The notes: generated by a model not told the origin, from the sequence alone. DNA of 64,000 bases from Ascidiimonas meishanensis (GCF_037782385.1 NZ_JBBEXD010000001.1:930001-994000); one strand, 5' to 3'; counted from the stretch's first letter, positions 8,677 through 17,331 are shown. Program-made: numbers and translations.

Positions 8677-8740
8677 TAGCGCTATTATTTTATGAGATTG
8701 ATAACACTCTTATAAATAAAAAATAAATACCTTATCACTT

Positions 8741-8748
8741 TAAATTTG
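8741..8748 (+). promoter_or_regulatory. -7 promoter element of the CIA30 gene
   Basis: TAAATTTG fits TAnnTTTG exactly and lies only 10 bases before the ATG at 8759, so a leader of about seven bases is predicted. Confidence 0.5.
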
Positions 8749-8758
8749 TCTTTAAATC

Positions 8759-9289
8759 ATGAAAATATTTATTCATTTTTTTATTTTACTTATGATGTTG
8801 CCTACCCTAACTATTTTTGATTTTCATAAAAATGCTAACCTTGACAGATGGAATGTAGTTGATGATGTGGTGATGGGCGGACGGTCTAACGGTAACTTCT
8901 TTATTAATGAAAATGGACATGGTGTTTTTAAAGGTAACGTTTCCCTTGAAAATAATGGTGGATTTTCATCGGTAAGATATAGACCCGAAAGTATTGAAAC
9001 CCAATCCTATAAATCTATTTTAATTCGTCTAAAAGGTGATGGTAACAGATACCAATTTAGAATAAAGTCAAATACTCAAGATTATTACTCCTATATTTCT
9101 TATTTTGAAACTAATACTGATTGGCAAATTATTGAAATTAATTTGAAGGATATGTATCCTACATTTAGGGGTAGAAAATTAGATATGCCCAAGTATTCTG
9201 ATAATCAAATAAGCGAGATTGCTTTTCTTATCGGAAACAAGAAAGCTCAAGATTTTGAACTCGTTATAGACAAAATTACATTGCAATAA
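8759..9289 (+). CDS. CIA30 family protein (complex I intermediate-associated protein 30 domain)
   Basis: A 176-residue protein consisting of a short hydrophobic N-terminus (residues 3-20, probably a signal peptide or anchor) and one CIA30 domain. The hallmark is WNVVDDVVMGGRSNG (about 31-45), followed by VFKGNVSLENNGGFSSVR, the glycine- and asparagine-rich strands of this jelly-roll fold. In mitochondria the domain is an assembly factor of NADH:ubiquinone oxidoreductase; bacterial relatives are uncharacterised and carbohydrate binding has been proposed because of the fold. No respiratory genes are nearby. The gene converges on the NYN gene with only five bases between stop codons. Confidence 0.85.
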   Translation: MKIFIHFFILLMMLPTLTIFDFHKNANLDRWNVVDDVVMGGRSNGNFFINENGHGVFKGNVSLENNGGFSSVRYRPESIETQSYKSILIRLKGDGNRYQFRIKSNTQDYYSYISYFETNTDWQIIEINLKDMYPTFRGRKLDMPKYSDNQISEIAFLIGNKKAQDFELVIDKITLQ

Positions 9290-9294
9290 AACTA

Positions 9295-10026
9295 TTAGCC
9301 TTTATTACGCACATAAACAAGTTTAAACCTGGTATTTCCTTGATCGCGTCTTTCTAATTCAAATTGGTTTAACGACTTAAATAAAGGAGTAAGCTTTTCA
9401 AAACCAAAATTTCTAGAATCAAAATTAGGTTGCTTTTTTAAGATGAGTGATCCTACATCTCCCAAAAAAGCCCAACCATCTTCGTCTGCTGCATCGTCTA
9501 CAGAATTTCTTAATAATCTAATCACAGCTGGTGTGATTTTATCATAAGTACGTTTTTGCTTTTTACCATCGGCACCTTGTTTTTCAGTATCCGATTTAAG
9601 TATCTCAAGGTAAATAAACTTGTCACAAGCTACTATAAAAGGGTCTGGAGTCTTCTTTTCGCCAATTCCATATACTTTCATTCCTGCTTCCCGAAGCCTT
9701 GTTGCCAATTTTGTAAAATCACTATCCGATGATACTAGACAAAATCCATCTACTTTATCAGAATAAAGTATATCCATTGCATCTATAATCATGGCAGAAT
9801 CTGTTGCATTTTTTCCAATAGTATAGCCGTATTGCTGAATAGGATTAATAGCATTTTCAAGCAACACATTCTTCCATTTAGACAAATGTGGTTTGGTCCA
9901 GTCGCCATAAATTCTTTTAATAGTTGGCGTTCCGTACTTCGTGATTTCTTCCATCATTTCCTTTACATATCTGGAAGGAATATTGTCGCCATCAATTAAA
10001 ACGGCTAATTTAGTATCTACAATCAT
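9295..10026 (-). CDS. NYN domain protein with C-terminal OST-HTH/LOTUS domain (LabA-like)
   Basis: A 243-residue cytoplasmic protein. Residues 7-150 form a NYN (PIN-like) nuclease domain with the acidic residues expected for metal binding: LIDGDNI (10-16), the conserved ATDSAMIIDAMDIL and VSSDSDFTKLATRLREAG. The C-terminal 75 residues (from about ITPAVIRLLRNSV) fit an OST-HTH/LOTUS winged-helix RNA-binding domain. The combination is known from LabA/DUF88 proteins and from RNA regulators of animals. It is probably an RNase or RNA-binding regulator; targets are unknown. A TATCTTTA promoter-like box lies just upstream (10033-10040), and the gene is divergent from rluF. Confidence 0.88.
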   Translation of the reverse strand: MIVDTKLAVLIDGDNIPSRYVKEMMEEITKYGTPTIKRIYGDWTKPHLSKWKNVLLENAINPIQQYGYTIGKNATDSAMIIDAMDILYSDKVDGFCLVSSDSDFTKLATRLREAGMKVYGIGEKKTPDPFIVACDKFIYLEILKSDTEKQGADGKKQKRTYDKITPAVIRLLRNSVDDAADEDGWAFLGDVGSLILKKQPNFDSRNFGFEKLTPLFKSLNQFELERRDQGNTRFKLVYVRNKG

Positions 10027-10158
10027 AGGCGTTAAAGATAAAAATAATAGCGTTTAAAGTATTTATTATTGATAAAATAAATAATTTTAGAGATCCTAAA
10101 GACATCCCAAAAAACAATATCTTCGTTTAAAATAATTTTTTGATTATCATACACTATT

Positions 10159-10890
10159 GTGGAAGAACCTGTACTGAAAAGAATTAACAAGTATTTAAGT
10201 GAAGTAGGATATTGTTCCCGTAGAGCCGCAGACAAGCTCATTGAAGAGGGAAGAGTAACTATTAATGGGGTGGTTCCAGAAAAAGGAACAAAAGTTGGCC
10301 CTAATGATGAAGTGCGCGTTTATGGAAAGTTAGTTAACGTACCACAAGAAAAATCAGTTTATATTGCATTTAATAAGCCCATAGGAATTGTTTGTACCAC
10401 AGATACCAATGTAGAAAAAGACAATATTATTGATTATATTAAGTATCCCAAACGCATCTTTCCAATAGGAAGATTAGATAAACCTAGTGAAGGGCTTATC
10501 TTTTTAACGAATGATGGTGATATCGTTAACAAAATTCTAAGAGCAAGAAATGAGCATGAAAAAGAATATATTGTTACCGTAGATAAACCTGTAACTAAGC
10601 GCTTTCTGGAACAAATGAGTAATGGAGTACCCATTTTAGACACAGTAACCAGAAAATGTAAGGTGACAAAACTCGGTACTTTCAAGTTTAAAATTATTCT
10701 TACCCAAGGGCTTAATCGTCAAATAAGACGTATGTGTGAATACTTCAATTATGAAGTACTAAGCCTTAAACGCACCAGAATTATGAATGTCAAACTTGAT
10801 GTACCAACAGGACAATGGAGAGATCTTACCGATAAAGAGCTTGAAGAAATTAATAGATTGGTTGCTAGTTCTACCAAAACACATCAATAA
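10159..10890 (+). CDS. rluF: 23S rRNA pseudouridine synthase RluF-type
   Basis: A 243-residue RsuA/RluB-family pseudouridine synthase. An N-terminal S4 RNA-binding domain (KRINKYLSEVGYCSRRAADK, 7-26) precedes the catalytic domain with the Asp motif GRLDKPSEGLIFLTNDGD and the later QGLNRQIRRMCEYFNYEV. The wording of these two motifs fits RluF (pseudouridine at position 2604 of 23S rRNA, E. coli numbering) better than RluB or RsuA. The start codon is GTG: an in-frame TGA lies 18 bases upstream and no ATG lies between. The gene is divergent from the NYN gene, with an intergenic region of about 130 bases. Confidence 0.9.
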   Translation: MEEPVLKRINKYLSEVGYCSRRAADKLIEEGRVTINGVVPEKGTKVGPNDEVRVYGKLVNVPQEKSVYIAFNKPIGIVCTTDTNVEKDNIIDYIKYPKRIFPIGRLDKPSEGLIFLTNDGDIVNKILRARNEHEKEYIVTVDKPVTKRFLEQMSNGVPILDTVTRKCKVTKLGTFKFKIILTQGLNRQIRRMCEYFNYEVLSLKRTRIMNVKLDVPTGQWRDLTDKELEEINRLVASSTKTHQ

Positions 10891-11060
10891 CAAGCAATTA
10901 TTTAAGGGCGTTTCTTACACAAAAAATATGCATTTAAACAGAACTTAATTTACTGCTAAAAGCAATTTTATCTTCATTATTTTGATTTTCAATAATTTGC
11001 TTTAAAAAAATACTTTGTTAAAAAAATCGCATAATTTCTGTAACTCCAATTTTTTAACAC

Positions 11061-11068
11061 TACATTTG
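11061..11068 (+). promoter_or_regulatory. -7 promoter element of the cold shock gene
   Basis: TACATTTG fits TAnnTTTG and lies 28 bases upstream of the ATG. The predicted leader is about 25 bases, much shorter than the long thermosensing leader of E. coli cspA. Confidence 0.5.
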
Positions 11069-11096
11069 CACTAATATTATATTATAATTTATAACA

Positions 11097-11288
11097 ATGA
11101 ACAAAGGAACCGTAAAGTTTTTTAACGAAACTAAAGGATTTGGCTTTATCGCCGAAGAAGGATCAGGCAAAGAACATTTTGTACACATTTCAGGTTTAAT
11201 CGATGAAATACGCGATGGAGATGAAGTAGAATTTGACTTGACAGAAGGAAAAAAAGGATTAAACGCAGTGAATGTAAAGGTGATTTAA
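11097..11288 (+). CDS. cold shock domain protein (CspA family)
   Basis: A 63-residue single cold shock domain. The RNP1 motif KGFGFI (14-19) and RNP2-like HFVHIS (27-32) are present, along with the usual start GTVKFFN and end GLNAVNVKVI. These proteins bind single-stranded RNA and DNA and melt RNA structure at low temperature or in stationary phase. It is a monocistronic gene with its own -7 box and a strong terminator 24 bases after the stop codon. Whether it is cold-induced cannot be read from the sequence. Confidence 0.95.
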   Translation: MNKGTVKFFNETKGFGFIAEEGSGKEHFVHISGLIDEIRDGDEVEFDLTEGKKGLNAVNVKVI

Positions 11289-11312
11289 TATTTACGCTAA
11301 GACTTTTAAACG

Positions 11313-11340
11313 AAGGTTTGCTTAACGGCAAACCTTTTTT
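11313..11340 (+). terminator. Rho-independent terminator of the cold shock gene
   Basis: A perfect 9-base stem (AAGGTTTGC / GCAAACCTT) with a 6-base loop is followed by a run of T. Confidence 0.92.
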
Positions 11341-11427
11341 TATGGTGCCTTTTTGAATAGAAATACGCTATTATTTTTTATTTTTAATATTATTTCTATC
11401 CAGAAAATTTGAATTTAACACTACTTT

Positions 11428-12453
11428 CTAACCCTTCGTCAACAACCTTTTGTTAATTTCTTTTATCAAAGCAGGACCTTCATAAATAAACCCAGTATAC
11501 AATTGTATTAAAGAAGCACCTGCTTCTAATTTCTCCAAAGCGTCTTCTGCATTATCAATACCTCCTACACCTATAATAGGAAAAGAATGCTTGCTTTTTT
11601 CTGCTAAAAAACGAATGACCTCAGTACTTCTCTTACCTAAAGGTTTACCGCTTAGCCCACCCGCTTCTTCTGTGATCTCTAAAGGAGATTTTAAACCATC
11701 TCGAGAAATTGTTGTATTGGTTGCAATTACACCCGCAATACCTGTAATTTTTACAATTTCTATAATATCAAGCAACTGTTCATCAGAAAGATCTGGCGCA
11801 ATTTTAAGTAGAATAGGTTTTACCTTGGGTTTTAAATTGTTTTTATGCTGTAACGTATTTAGTAGTTTGGTAAGCGGTTCTTTATCTTGAAGATCTCTTA
11901 AATTTGGAGTGTTAGGTGAACTTACATTTACTACAAAATAATCCACATAATCAAATAAGGCATCAAAACAAAAGGTATAATCGTCAACAGCATTTTTATT
12001 GGGTGTTGCCTTGTTCTTTCCTATATTACCTCCTATAAGTACATTTTTATTCTTTTTTAATCGATTCACTGCATCCTTTACCCCACCATTATTAAAGCCC
12101 ATTCGGTTAATAATAGCTTTATCTTCTTTTAATCTAAACAGCCTTTTCTTAGGATTACCCTGCTGGGGAAGAGGTGTCAGAGTTCCTATTTCTATAAAAC
12201 CAAAACCAAAATCAGATAATTCATTAAACAATTTTGCATCCTTATCAAATCCTGCGGCCAGTCCAACAGGATTTTTGAAATGCAGACCAAATACATTTCT
12301 TTCTAGCTTCTTATCCGTTATTTGATATGTTTGTCTACATACCAAAGAGACTCCAGGAATACGGAAAACAAAACGAATTAATTTAAACGTAAAATGATGA
12401 ACACTTTCTGGATCAAACAGAAAAAGGAAAGGCCTGATTAAATATTTATACAT
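11428..12453 (-). CDS. pyrD: dihydroorotate dehydrogenase (quinone), class 2
   Basis: A 341-residue enzyme of pyrimidine synthesis that oxidises dihydroorotate to orotate with FMN and passes electrons to quinone. The N-terminal extension (about 1-40, YKYLIRPFLFLFDPESVHH) is the membrane-associating part that defines class 2. Visible core motifs are NPVGLAAGFDKDA, GFIEIGTLTP, the catalytic serine loop VNVSSPNTPNLRDLQ, and the FMN phosphate-binding IGVGGI near the C-terminus. It stands alone, with a -7 element TATTTTTG 22 bases upstream of the ATG. Confidence 0.96.
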   Translation of the reverse strand: MYKYLIRPFLFLFDPESVHHFTFKLIRFVFRIPGVSLVCRQTYQITDKKLERNVFGLHFKNPVGLAAGFDKDAKLFNELSDFGFGFIEIGTLTPLPQQGNPKKRLFRLKEDKAIINRMGFNNGGVKDAVNRLKKNKNVLIGGNIGKNKATPNKNAVDDYTFCFDALFDYVDYFVVNVSSPNTPNLRDLQDKEPLTKLLNTLQHKNNLKPKVKPILLKIAPDLSDEQLLDIIEIVKITGIAGVIATNTTISRDGLKSPLEITEEAGGLSGKPLGKRSTEVIRFLAEKSKHSFPIIGVGGIDNAEDALEKLEAGASLIQLYTGFIYEGPALIKEINKRLLTKG

Positions 12454-12475
12454 AGATATGTAAACATGAATTGCA

Positions 12476-12483
12476 CAAAAATA
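12476..12483 (-). promoter_or_regulatory. -7 promoter element of pyrD
   Basis: TATTTTTG on the minus strand fits TAnnTTTG, 22 bases before the pyrD ATG. Confidence 0.5.
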
Positions 12484-12620
12484 ATTCTTAATTAGTCCAT
12501 AGCAAAGCTAGTATCTTATAAATTGTAGCTAGCTTATCAACAATGTACGGTTCTACCATAAAAGAGATCACTGACACTCATTTTTAGCTTTGCGTTGTTC
12601 TAAATTTTATTGAATAGTAG

Positions 12621-12628
12621 TATTTTTG
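12621..12628 (+). promoter_or_regulatory. -7 promoter element of pepT
   Basis: TATTTTTG fits TAnnTTTG. The last three bases are the TTG that would be the upstream in-frame start of pepT, so translation must begin at the ATG 18 bases downstream. Confidence 0.55.
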
Positions 12629-12646
12629 AATAAACTAAATTCTTCC

Positions 12647-13879
12647 ATGCAACAGCTCATTGATCGTTTTATTAAATACGTTAAAATAGATACACAATCA
12701 GACCCAGAATCAAAAACCACTCCTAGTACTAAAAAGCAGTGGGATCTTGCTCACAAATTGGTTTTAGACCTCATGGAAATAGGTATGCAGGAAGTTACCA
12801 TAGATGATTATGGCTATATTATGGCTACTTTGCCATCTAATGTTGAAAATGAAGTGCCTGTAATTGGTTTTATTTCACATTTTGATACTACCCCAGATTA
12901 TTCAGGAACTAATATAAATCCTCAAATTATCACTAATTATAATGGCGGGGATATTGTACTTAATAAGGAAAAAAACAAAATACTATCTCCAAAATACTTT
13001 GAAGACTTAAATCTATATAAAGGCCAGACGCTTATCACTACAGACGGAAATACCTTGCTTGGCGCAGATGATAAAGCAGGTATTACAGAGATTATAGAAG
13101 CCATGAAATTTCTTATTGAAAATCCGCAAATAAAGCATGGAACCATTCGTGTGGGGTTTACACCAGATGAAGAAATTGGTAGAGGTGCGCATAAATTTGA
13201 TGTGGCTAAATTTGGTGCAAAATGGGCATACACTGTAGACGGAAGTCAGATAGGAGAATTGGAATATGAAAATTTCAATGCTGCGAGCGTTAAAATAAGT
13301 ATTGACGGAAAGAGTGTGCACCCAGGATATGCAAAAGATAAAATGATTAATGCTGTTCTTATTGCTAACGAATTTTTAAGTCTGCTGCCGAAAACAGAAG
13401 TTCCACAGAAAACTGAAGGAAGAGAAGGTTTTTTCCATTTTTATGATCTTAAAGCAGGAGTTGAGCATGCAACTATTGAAGGGATTGTGCGAGACCATGA
13501 CAAAGAAAAATTTGAAGCCAGAAAAGAACTTCTTTTGCAAATAGCTGATGATTTAAATACTCAATATGAAAATGCAGTAAAGGTTATTATTAAGGATCAA
13601 TACTTTAATATGAAAGAAAAAGTAACCCCTGTATTTCATATTGTATCTATTGCGGAAGAAGCAATGAAAGCCGTTGGAATAGAGCCCATTATTAAACCCA
13701 TTAGAGGAGGCACAGATGGCTCTCAACTTTCTTATATGGGCTTGCCTTGCCCTAATATTTTTGCAGGAGGGCATAATTTTCATGGTCCCTATGAATATGT
13801 ACCCGTTGAAAGCATGCAAAAGGCTGTAGAAGTTATTGTGAAAATTTGTGAATTAACCACTTCTAGCGATTTCAATTAA
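12647..13879 (+). CDS. pepT: peptidase T (tripeptide aminopeptidase)
   Basis: A protein of 410 residues of the M20 family, the usual PepT length. It removes the N-terminal residue from tripeptides in the cytoplasm. Two-zinc site motifs are visible: FISHFDTTPDYSG with the first His and the nearby Asp, LLGADDKAGITEI with the bridging Asp, TPDEEIGRGAHKFD with the catalytic Glu pair, and GGHNFHGPYEYVP near the end. The lid domain lies between about residues 205 and 310. The ATG at 12647 is chosen because the TTG upstream is part of the promoter -7 element. The two small genes that follow have their own promoter. Confidence 0.95.
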   Translation: MQQLIDRFIKYVKIDTQSDPESKTTPSTKKQWDLAHKLVLDLMEIGMQEVTIDDYGYIMATLPSNVENEVPVIGFISHFDTTPDYSGTNINPQIITNYNGGDIVLNKEKNKILSPKYFEDLNLYKGQTLITTDGNTLLGADDKAGITEIIEAMKFLIENPQIKHGTIRVGFTPDEEIGRGAHKFDVAKFGAKWAYTVDGSQIGELEYENFNAASVKISIDGKSVHPGYAKDKMINAVLIANEFLSLLPKTEVPQKTEGREGFFHFYDLKAGVEHATIEGIVRDHDKEKFEARKELLLQIADDLNTQYENAVKVIIKDQYFNMKEKVTPVFHIVSIAEEAMKAVGIEPIIKPIRGGTDGSQLSYMGLPCPNIFAGGHNFHGPYEYVPVESMQKAVEVIVKICELTTSSDFN

Positions 13880-13885
13880 AATTGT

Positions 13886-13893
13886 TATATTTG
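13886..13893 (+). promoter_or_regulatory. -7 promoter element of the DinB-like gene
   Basis: TATATTTG fits TAnnTTTG, 20 bases upstream of the ATG at 13914. Confidence 0.5.
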
Positions 13894-13913
13894 TTTTGCC
13901 CAAATCTTAACAA

Positions 13914-14426
13914 ATGCATGAAGTAGCTATACTCCAATTGCGGAAAAACCTCGATGTTTTCCTGAACCTTATTAAAAATGTTAGTGAAGAACAACGCCTT
14001 TGGCGCAAAACAGAAGATGCATTCAGCATGCACGATATTCTTTGCCATTTATATGAGTTAGAAATTAATTACTACAGATCACAAACAGATTGGTTACTTT
14101 CCAATTCCGAACAGCCATTGCCTGAAATTCAGACACAAAATTGGCGATATTCTAAAATGTATGCTTCTAAAGACTACCGTATTACGTTAAGAAGGTTCGT
14201 AATTGAACGTGAAGCTTCGGTACGTTGGTTGTTAGCTATTGACGAAACTCAATGGGAGCGTTCTTTTCTTGACCCGAAGTTAGGGAAACTTTCTGCCAAG
14301 TTATTTTTGATGAATTGGCTTGATAATGATTATACACAACTTCAAAAGATCATTAAGCTCAAATATGAATATTTAAACATTTCCTCGGCACAACAACAAC
14401 CTTTGCGGTTTGCAGGAAATTTTTAG
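13914..14426 (+). CDS. DinB-like four-helix protein with degenerate metal site
   Basis: A 170-residue helical protein. The layout and phrases such as LWRKTEDAFSMHDILCHLYELE (within 29-50), IEREASVRWLLAIDETQWER and NWLDNDYTQLQKI match the DinB/YfiT-like four-helix bundle, which normally binds a metal through three His and acts as a thiol S-transferase or unknown enzyme. Here H45 is kept, but the usual H-D-x-x-H at the fourth helix has become N-W-L-D-N-D, so the metal site is probably lost. The role is unknown. A DUF1801 gene follows 36 bases later and may be cotranscribed. Confidence 0.7.
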   Translation: MHEVAILQLRKNLDVFLNLIKNVSEEQRLWRKTEDAFSMHDILCHLYELEINYYRSQTDWLLSNSEQPLPEIQTQNWRYSKMYASKDYRITLRRFVIEREASVRWLLAIDETQWERSFLDPKLGKLSAKLFLMNWLDNDYTQLQKIIKLKYEYLNISSAQQQPLRFAGNF

Positions 14427-14462
14427 TTTTTTGTATCTTTATAGGTAACAATATCAATACTT

Positions 14463-15053
14463 ATGAATGCTGTTAATTCTGTAGAATCATTTTTTAAAAA
14501 TGATATGTTTTTTAAAAAAGAATTACAAATACTCAGAGAAATTTTATTGAATTGTGATCTTGAAGAAACACTAAAGTGGAATGGCCCGGTTTATACCTAC
14601 CAGAAAAAAAATATTGTGGGAATTGGCTGCTTTAAAAGTTATGTTGGTTTGTGGTTTTTTCAAGGAGTTCTTCTTTCTGACCCCTATAAAGTACTGGTAA
14701 ATGCACAAGCAGATAAAACAATTGCTATGCGGCAATTAAGATTCACACCTAACAGTACTATTAATAAACTGTTGATTACTGAATATGTACTGGAAGCCAT
14801 TCAAAACTGTAAAGACGGAAAGCATCTTAAGCCCCAAAGGAAAAAGCCATTCCAAATTCCAGAGAGGCTAAAAAATATATTGAAAGCAGACGAAAAAACA
14901 GAAAAAGCATTTCATCAGCTTTCATTAACACAGAAAAGAGAGTTTGCAGCGTATCTTAGCACAGCAAAGAAAGAAGTTACTTTAAAAAAACGTATTGAAA
15001 AAATTATCCCTCTTATTCAAAAAGGTATTGGTCTGAATGATAAATACAGATAA
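14463..15053 (+). CDS. DUF1801 / YdeI-OmdA domain protein
   Basis: A 196-residue protein with two recognisable parts. The N-terminal DUF1801 (YdhG-like) domain spans about 15-115, with the typical EETLKWNGPVYTYQKKNIVG and a conserved core KSYVGLWFFQGVLL. The C-terminal 60 residues carry the OmdA/YdeI helix pattern FHQLSLTQKREFAAYLSTAK followed by a basic tail. The fold is frataxin-like; the function of this family is not established. It is the second gene after pepT and ends one base before the stop of the oppositely oriented oxidoreductase gene. Confidence 0.85.
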   Translation: MNAVNSVESFFKNDMFFKKELQILREILLNCDLEETLKWNGPVYTYQKKNIVGIGCFKSYVGLWFFQGVLLSDPYKVLVNAQADKTIAMRQLRFTPNSTINKLLITEYVLEAIQNCKDGKHLKPQRKKPFQIPERLKNILKADEKTEKAFHQLSLTQKREFAAYLSTAKKEVTLKKRIEKIIPLIQKGIGLNDKYR

Positions 15054-15054
15054 A

Positions 15055-16380
15055 CTAGGGCTTAGGAAGTTTCCATCCATTATGATATCTGGCTTTCATT
15101 AATTTATTTGCTTTACCACTTGCAAATCTTTTTATCTCTCCATTCCAATGAATCCGTTTTCCAGTTCTAAAAGCGATATTACCAAGTTGTGAAATAATTG
15201 CAGCATCATAGCCAATTTGGATAGGAGCATTTAAGAGGGAGGCATTATCAGATTTCATTGCCTCCAAAAAATTCTTTGTGTGACTGTCCAATCCATTTCC
15301 TACTCCTTTCTGGAGTTCAATTTTTTCCATTTTATCTCCTTCTGGAATTACTTCCCATCCTCTTCTATCTAAAATAAGCGTTCCATTATTGCCTAGAAAA
15401 GCAATTCCGTGATCTCTGCCGTAATTACCCCCACCAATTCCCATAGCATGCTCCCAAAGCAAAGAGAATGTTCCAAAATCATAAATTGTTTGTAATGTAT
15501 CTGGGGCTTCCTGTGCATCATCTGGATAGGCAAACTTCCCTCCCATTGACATCACAGAATTGGGGTGCACTGCTTTCATACCATAAAGTGCATAGTCTAA
15601 TAAATGCACTCCCCAGTCTGTCATAAGACCCCCGGCATAATCCCAAAACCACCTAAAATTAAAATGAAACCGATTGGAATTAAATGGTCTGTCTGGAGCA
15701 GGCCCCAGCCACATTTTATAATCTACCCCATTTGGAATAGATGTATCTGCAACTATGGGTAAGGGATTCATCCAGCCCATATACGCCCATGATTTCACCA
15801 ATCTTATTTCCCCGAGTTTTCCTGTATGTACAAAATTAATTGCGTCCTCAAAATGGGGTTCACTTCTTTGCCACTGTCCTATTTGAACTATGCTATCACT
15901 TTCTTTAACTGCATCAAGCATTATAGCTGCTTCTTGCATACTATTTGCAATAGGTTTTTCGCAATATGCATGTTTACCGGCGCTTAAAGCATCAGTGAGT
16001 TGTAAACAATGCCAATGATCTGGAGTTCCAATGATAACCGCATCCACATCTTTATCTTCTAATAACAACCGATAATCTGTATACCATTTGGGTTTTTTAA
16101 TCCCAGCTTTTGCCAGATCATCACTTCGTTTTTCCAATACCCTGATATCTATATCGCATAACGCCACTACAGATGCTTCACTATTTTTAAGTACCGATAT
16201 TAGATTTGAAAATCCCATGCCTTTACAACCTATCAAGCCAATTTGGATACGATCATTAGGCCCAACATACTTCCTGTAACTTGCCAATAGTTCTACTGGA
16301 AACAACATAGAAGCTCCTGTGCCTAGCATAACTAAAGAACTTTTTTTGATAAAACCTCTTCTGGTATAATACATATTCAT
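15055..16380 (-). CDS. Gfo/Idh/MocA family oxidoreductase with Tat signal
   Basis: A 441-residue NAD(P)-dependent sugar or polyol dehydrogenase. It begins with a twin-arginine signal (RRGFIKKSSLVMLG, from residue 7), so it is probably exported folded with its cofactor. The Rossmann domain shows IGLIGCKGMGFSNL (about 47-60) and the signature EKPIANS; GGLMTDWGVHLLDYAL marks the C-terminal dimerisation and substrate domain. Flavobacterial members of this kind are often part of carbohydrate degradation; some bacterial secreted relatives are glycosidases using NAD. No sugar operon surrounds this gene, so the substrate is open. Confidence 0.88.
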   Translation of the reverse strand: MNMYYTRRGFIKKSSLVMLGTGASMLFPVELLASYRKYVGPNDRIQIGLIGCKGMGFSNLISVLKNSEASVVALCDIDIRVLEKRSDDLAKAGIKKPKWYTDYRLLLEDKDVDAVIIGTPDHWHCLQLTDALSAGKHAYCEKPIANSMQEAAIMLDAVKESDSIVQIGQWQRSEPHFEDAINFVHTGKLGEIRLVKSWAYMGWMNPLPIVADTSIPNGVDYKMWLGPAPDRPFNSNRFHFNFRWFWDYAGGLMTDWGVHLLDYALYGMKAVHPNSVMSMGGKFAYPDDAQEAPDTLQTIYDFGTFSLLWEHAMGIGGGNYGRDHGIAFLGNNGTLILDRRGWEVIPEGDKMEKIELQKGVGNGLDSHTKNFLEAMKSDNASLLNAPIQIGYDAAIISQLGNIAFRTGKRIHWNGEIKRFASGKANKLMKARYHNGWKLPKP

Positions 16381-16458
16381 AAGGTATTAAAAAGATTGTG
16401 ATGCTTTAAGTTACTTAATTTTTAAGATATTAGTTATAAAATTTAGGCATAAAAAAAA

Positions 16459-16478
16459 GCGTTCATTTATATGAACGC
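16459..16478 (-). terminator. Rho-independent terminator of the nusB-DUF1573-yajC operon
   Basis: An 8-base stem (GCGTTCAT / ATGAACGC, loop TTAT) is followed, read on the minus strand, by eight T. It lies just beyond the yajC stop codon. Confidence 0.88.
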
Positions 16479-16503
16479 CTTCTTAAAGATATTTGTTTTT
16501 GTT

Positions 16504-16788
16504 TTATTTTTTGGCAGGCACTTTTAGTTTTGACGACAGCTCCATTGAGATGGCTGATCGTTCAAATTTAATTTTACCAGCCGTAGTTTCTAAAATACAG
16601 GTGCCGTCTTCATTAAGATCTAATACTTTAGCATGCACTCCGCTTTTAGTAATGACTCTATCTCCCTTTCTAAGTTCATTTGCAAATTTCTTTTCGTCTT
16701 TTTGACGCTTCATTTGTGGTCTTATCATAAAGAAATAAACCACTGCAAACATAAGTATAAAAGGAGCAAACGAGTTGAGTGTTTCCAT
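16504..16788 (-). CDS. yajC: preprotein translocase subunit YajC
   Basis: A protein of 94 residues with one N-terminal membrane helix (FAPFILMFAVVYFFMI) followed directly by the family signature RPQMKRQKDEKKF, and a small SH3-like cytosolic domain (GDRVITKSGVHAKVLDLNED). YajC binds SecDF and the Sec translocon. The ATG at 16788 is preceded by an in-frame TTG only, so it is the start. It follows a DUF1573 lipoprotein and nusB on the same strand. Confidence 0.95.
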   Translation of the reverse strand: METLNSFAPFILMFAVVYFFMIRPQMKRQKDEKKFANELRKGDRVITKSGVHAKVLDLNEDGTCILETTAGKIKFERSAISMELSSKLKVPAKK

Positions 16789-16811
16789 CAAAATAGTTTA
16801 AATTATATTAT

Positions 16812-17288
16812 TTATTGTAGCACAGGACTCGCTGCTGCATTTTTTGGAGTAACAAAAGCCTTAATCATTAATGTTTCAGAACCTTTCTCCGTATTCGCTG
16901 TAACCGTTACTGTTTTAGTTACCTGATTTGCACCGTTTCCATTAAACTTAACTAAAAGTTCACCAGACTCCCCAGGAGCTATAGGCGTATCTTTAGGATA
17001 GCTAGGCACTGTACAACCACAACTACTTTTAGCATCTGTAATAATTAATGGCCCATTACCAGTGTTGGTAAATGTAAAGGTCGTTTCAACCGGAGTACCT
17101 TGATCAATGGTGCCAAAATCATGTTCTGCTTTATCAAAGGACATTACAGGCACTAACTTAGCTGCTTCATCTCTTTTTGCTGCGGTTTCAACATTTTCGG
17201 TCTTGATTTTACTTGTAGCATCTTCTTTTTTACAAGACGTAAACACTACTACCGCCATCATTCCAAGAATAAAAAAAGTTTTTTTCAT
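16812..17288 (-). CDS. DUF1573 domain lipoprotein
   Basis: A 158-residue lipoprotein: signal MKKTFFILGMMAVVVFTSC with lipidation at Cys19, a polar linker, then a DUF1573 immunoglobulin-like domain (about 52-150). Typical family phrases are FDFGTI-like HDFGTIDQGTP, FTFTNTGNGPLIITDAKSSC and GCTVPSYPKDTPIAPGESG. The Cys pair in SSCGCT is a family feature. The function is unknown; the domain resembles ASH/MSP folds and may be structural in the periplasm. It sits between nusB and yajC, an arrangement I associate with Bacteroidota in general. Confidence 0.9.
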   Translation of the reverse strand: MKKTFFILGMMAVVVFTSCKKEDATSKIKTENVETAAKRDEAAKLVPVMSFDKAEHDFGTIDQGTPVETTFTFTNTGNGPLIITDAKSSCGCTVPSYPKDTPIAPGESGELLVKFNGNGANQVTKTVTVTANTEKGSETLMIKAFVTPKNAAASPVLQ

Positions 17289-17331
17289 TATTCAATTTTT
17301 AAATTTATGGTTAAAATTACTAATTATTTTT

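Noticed and set aside
10032..10241. Minus-strand open frame of 69 codons
   Set aside because: Overlaps the divergent promoter region and the start of rluF; low-complexity, hydrophobic AT-rich translation without any family trait.
12484..12620. Inverted AGCTAGTATC...TAGCTAGCT in the pyrD-pepT gap
   Set aside because: The pairing is short and AT-rich and no T tract or regulator site follows; not distinguishable from chance.
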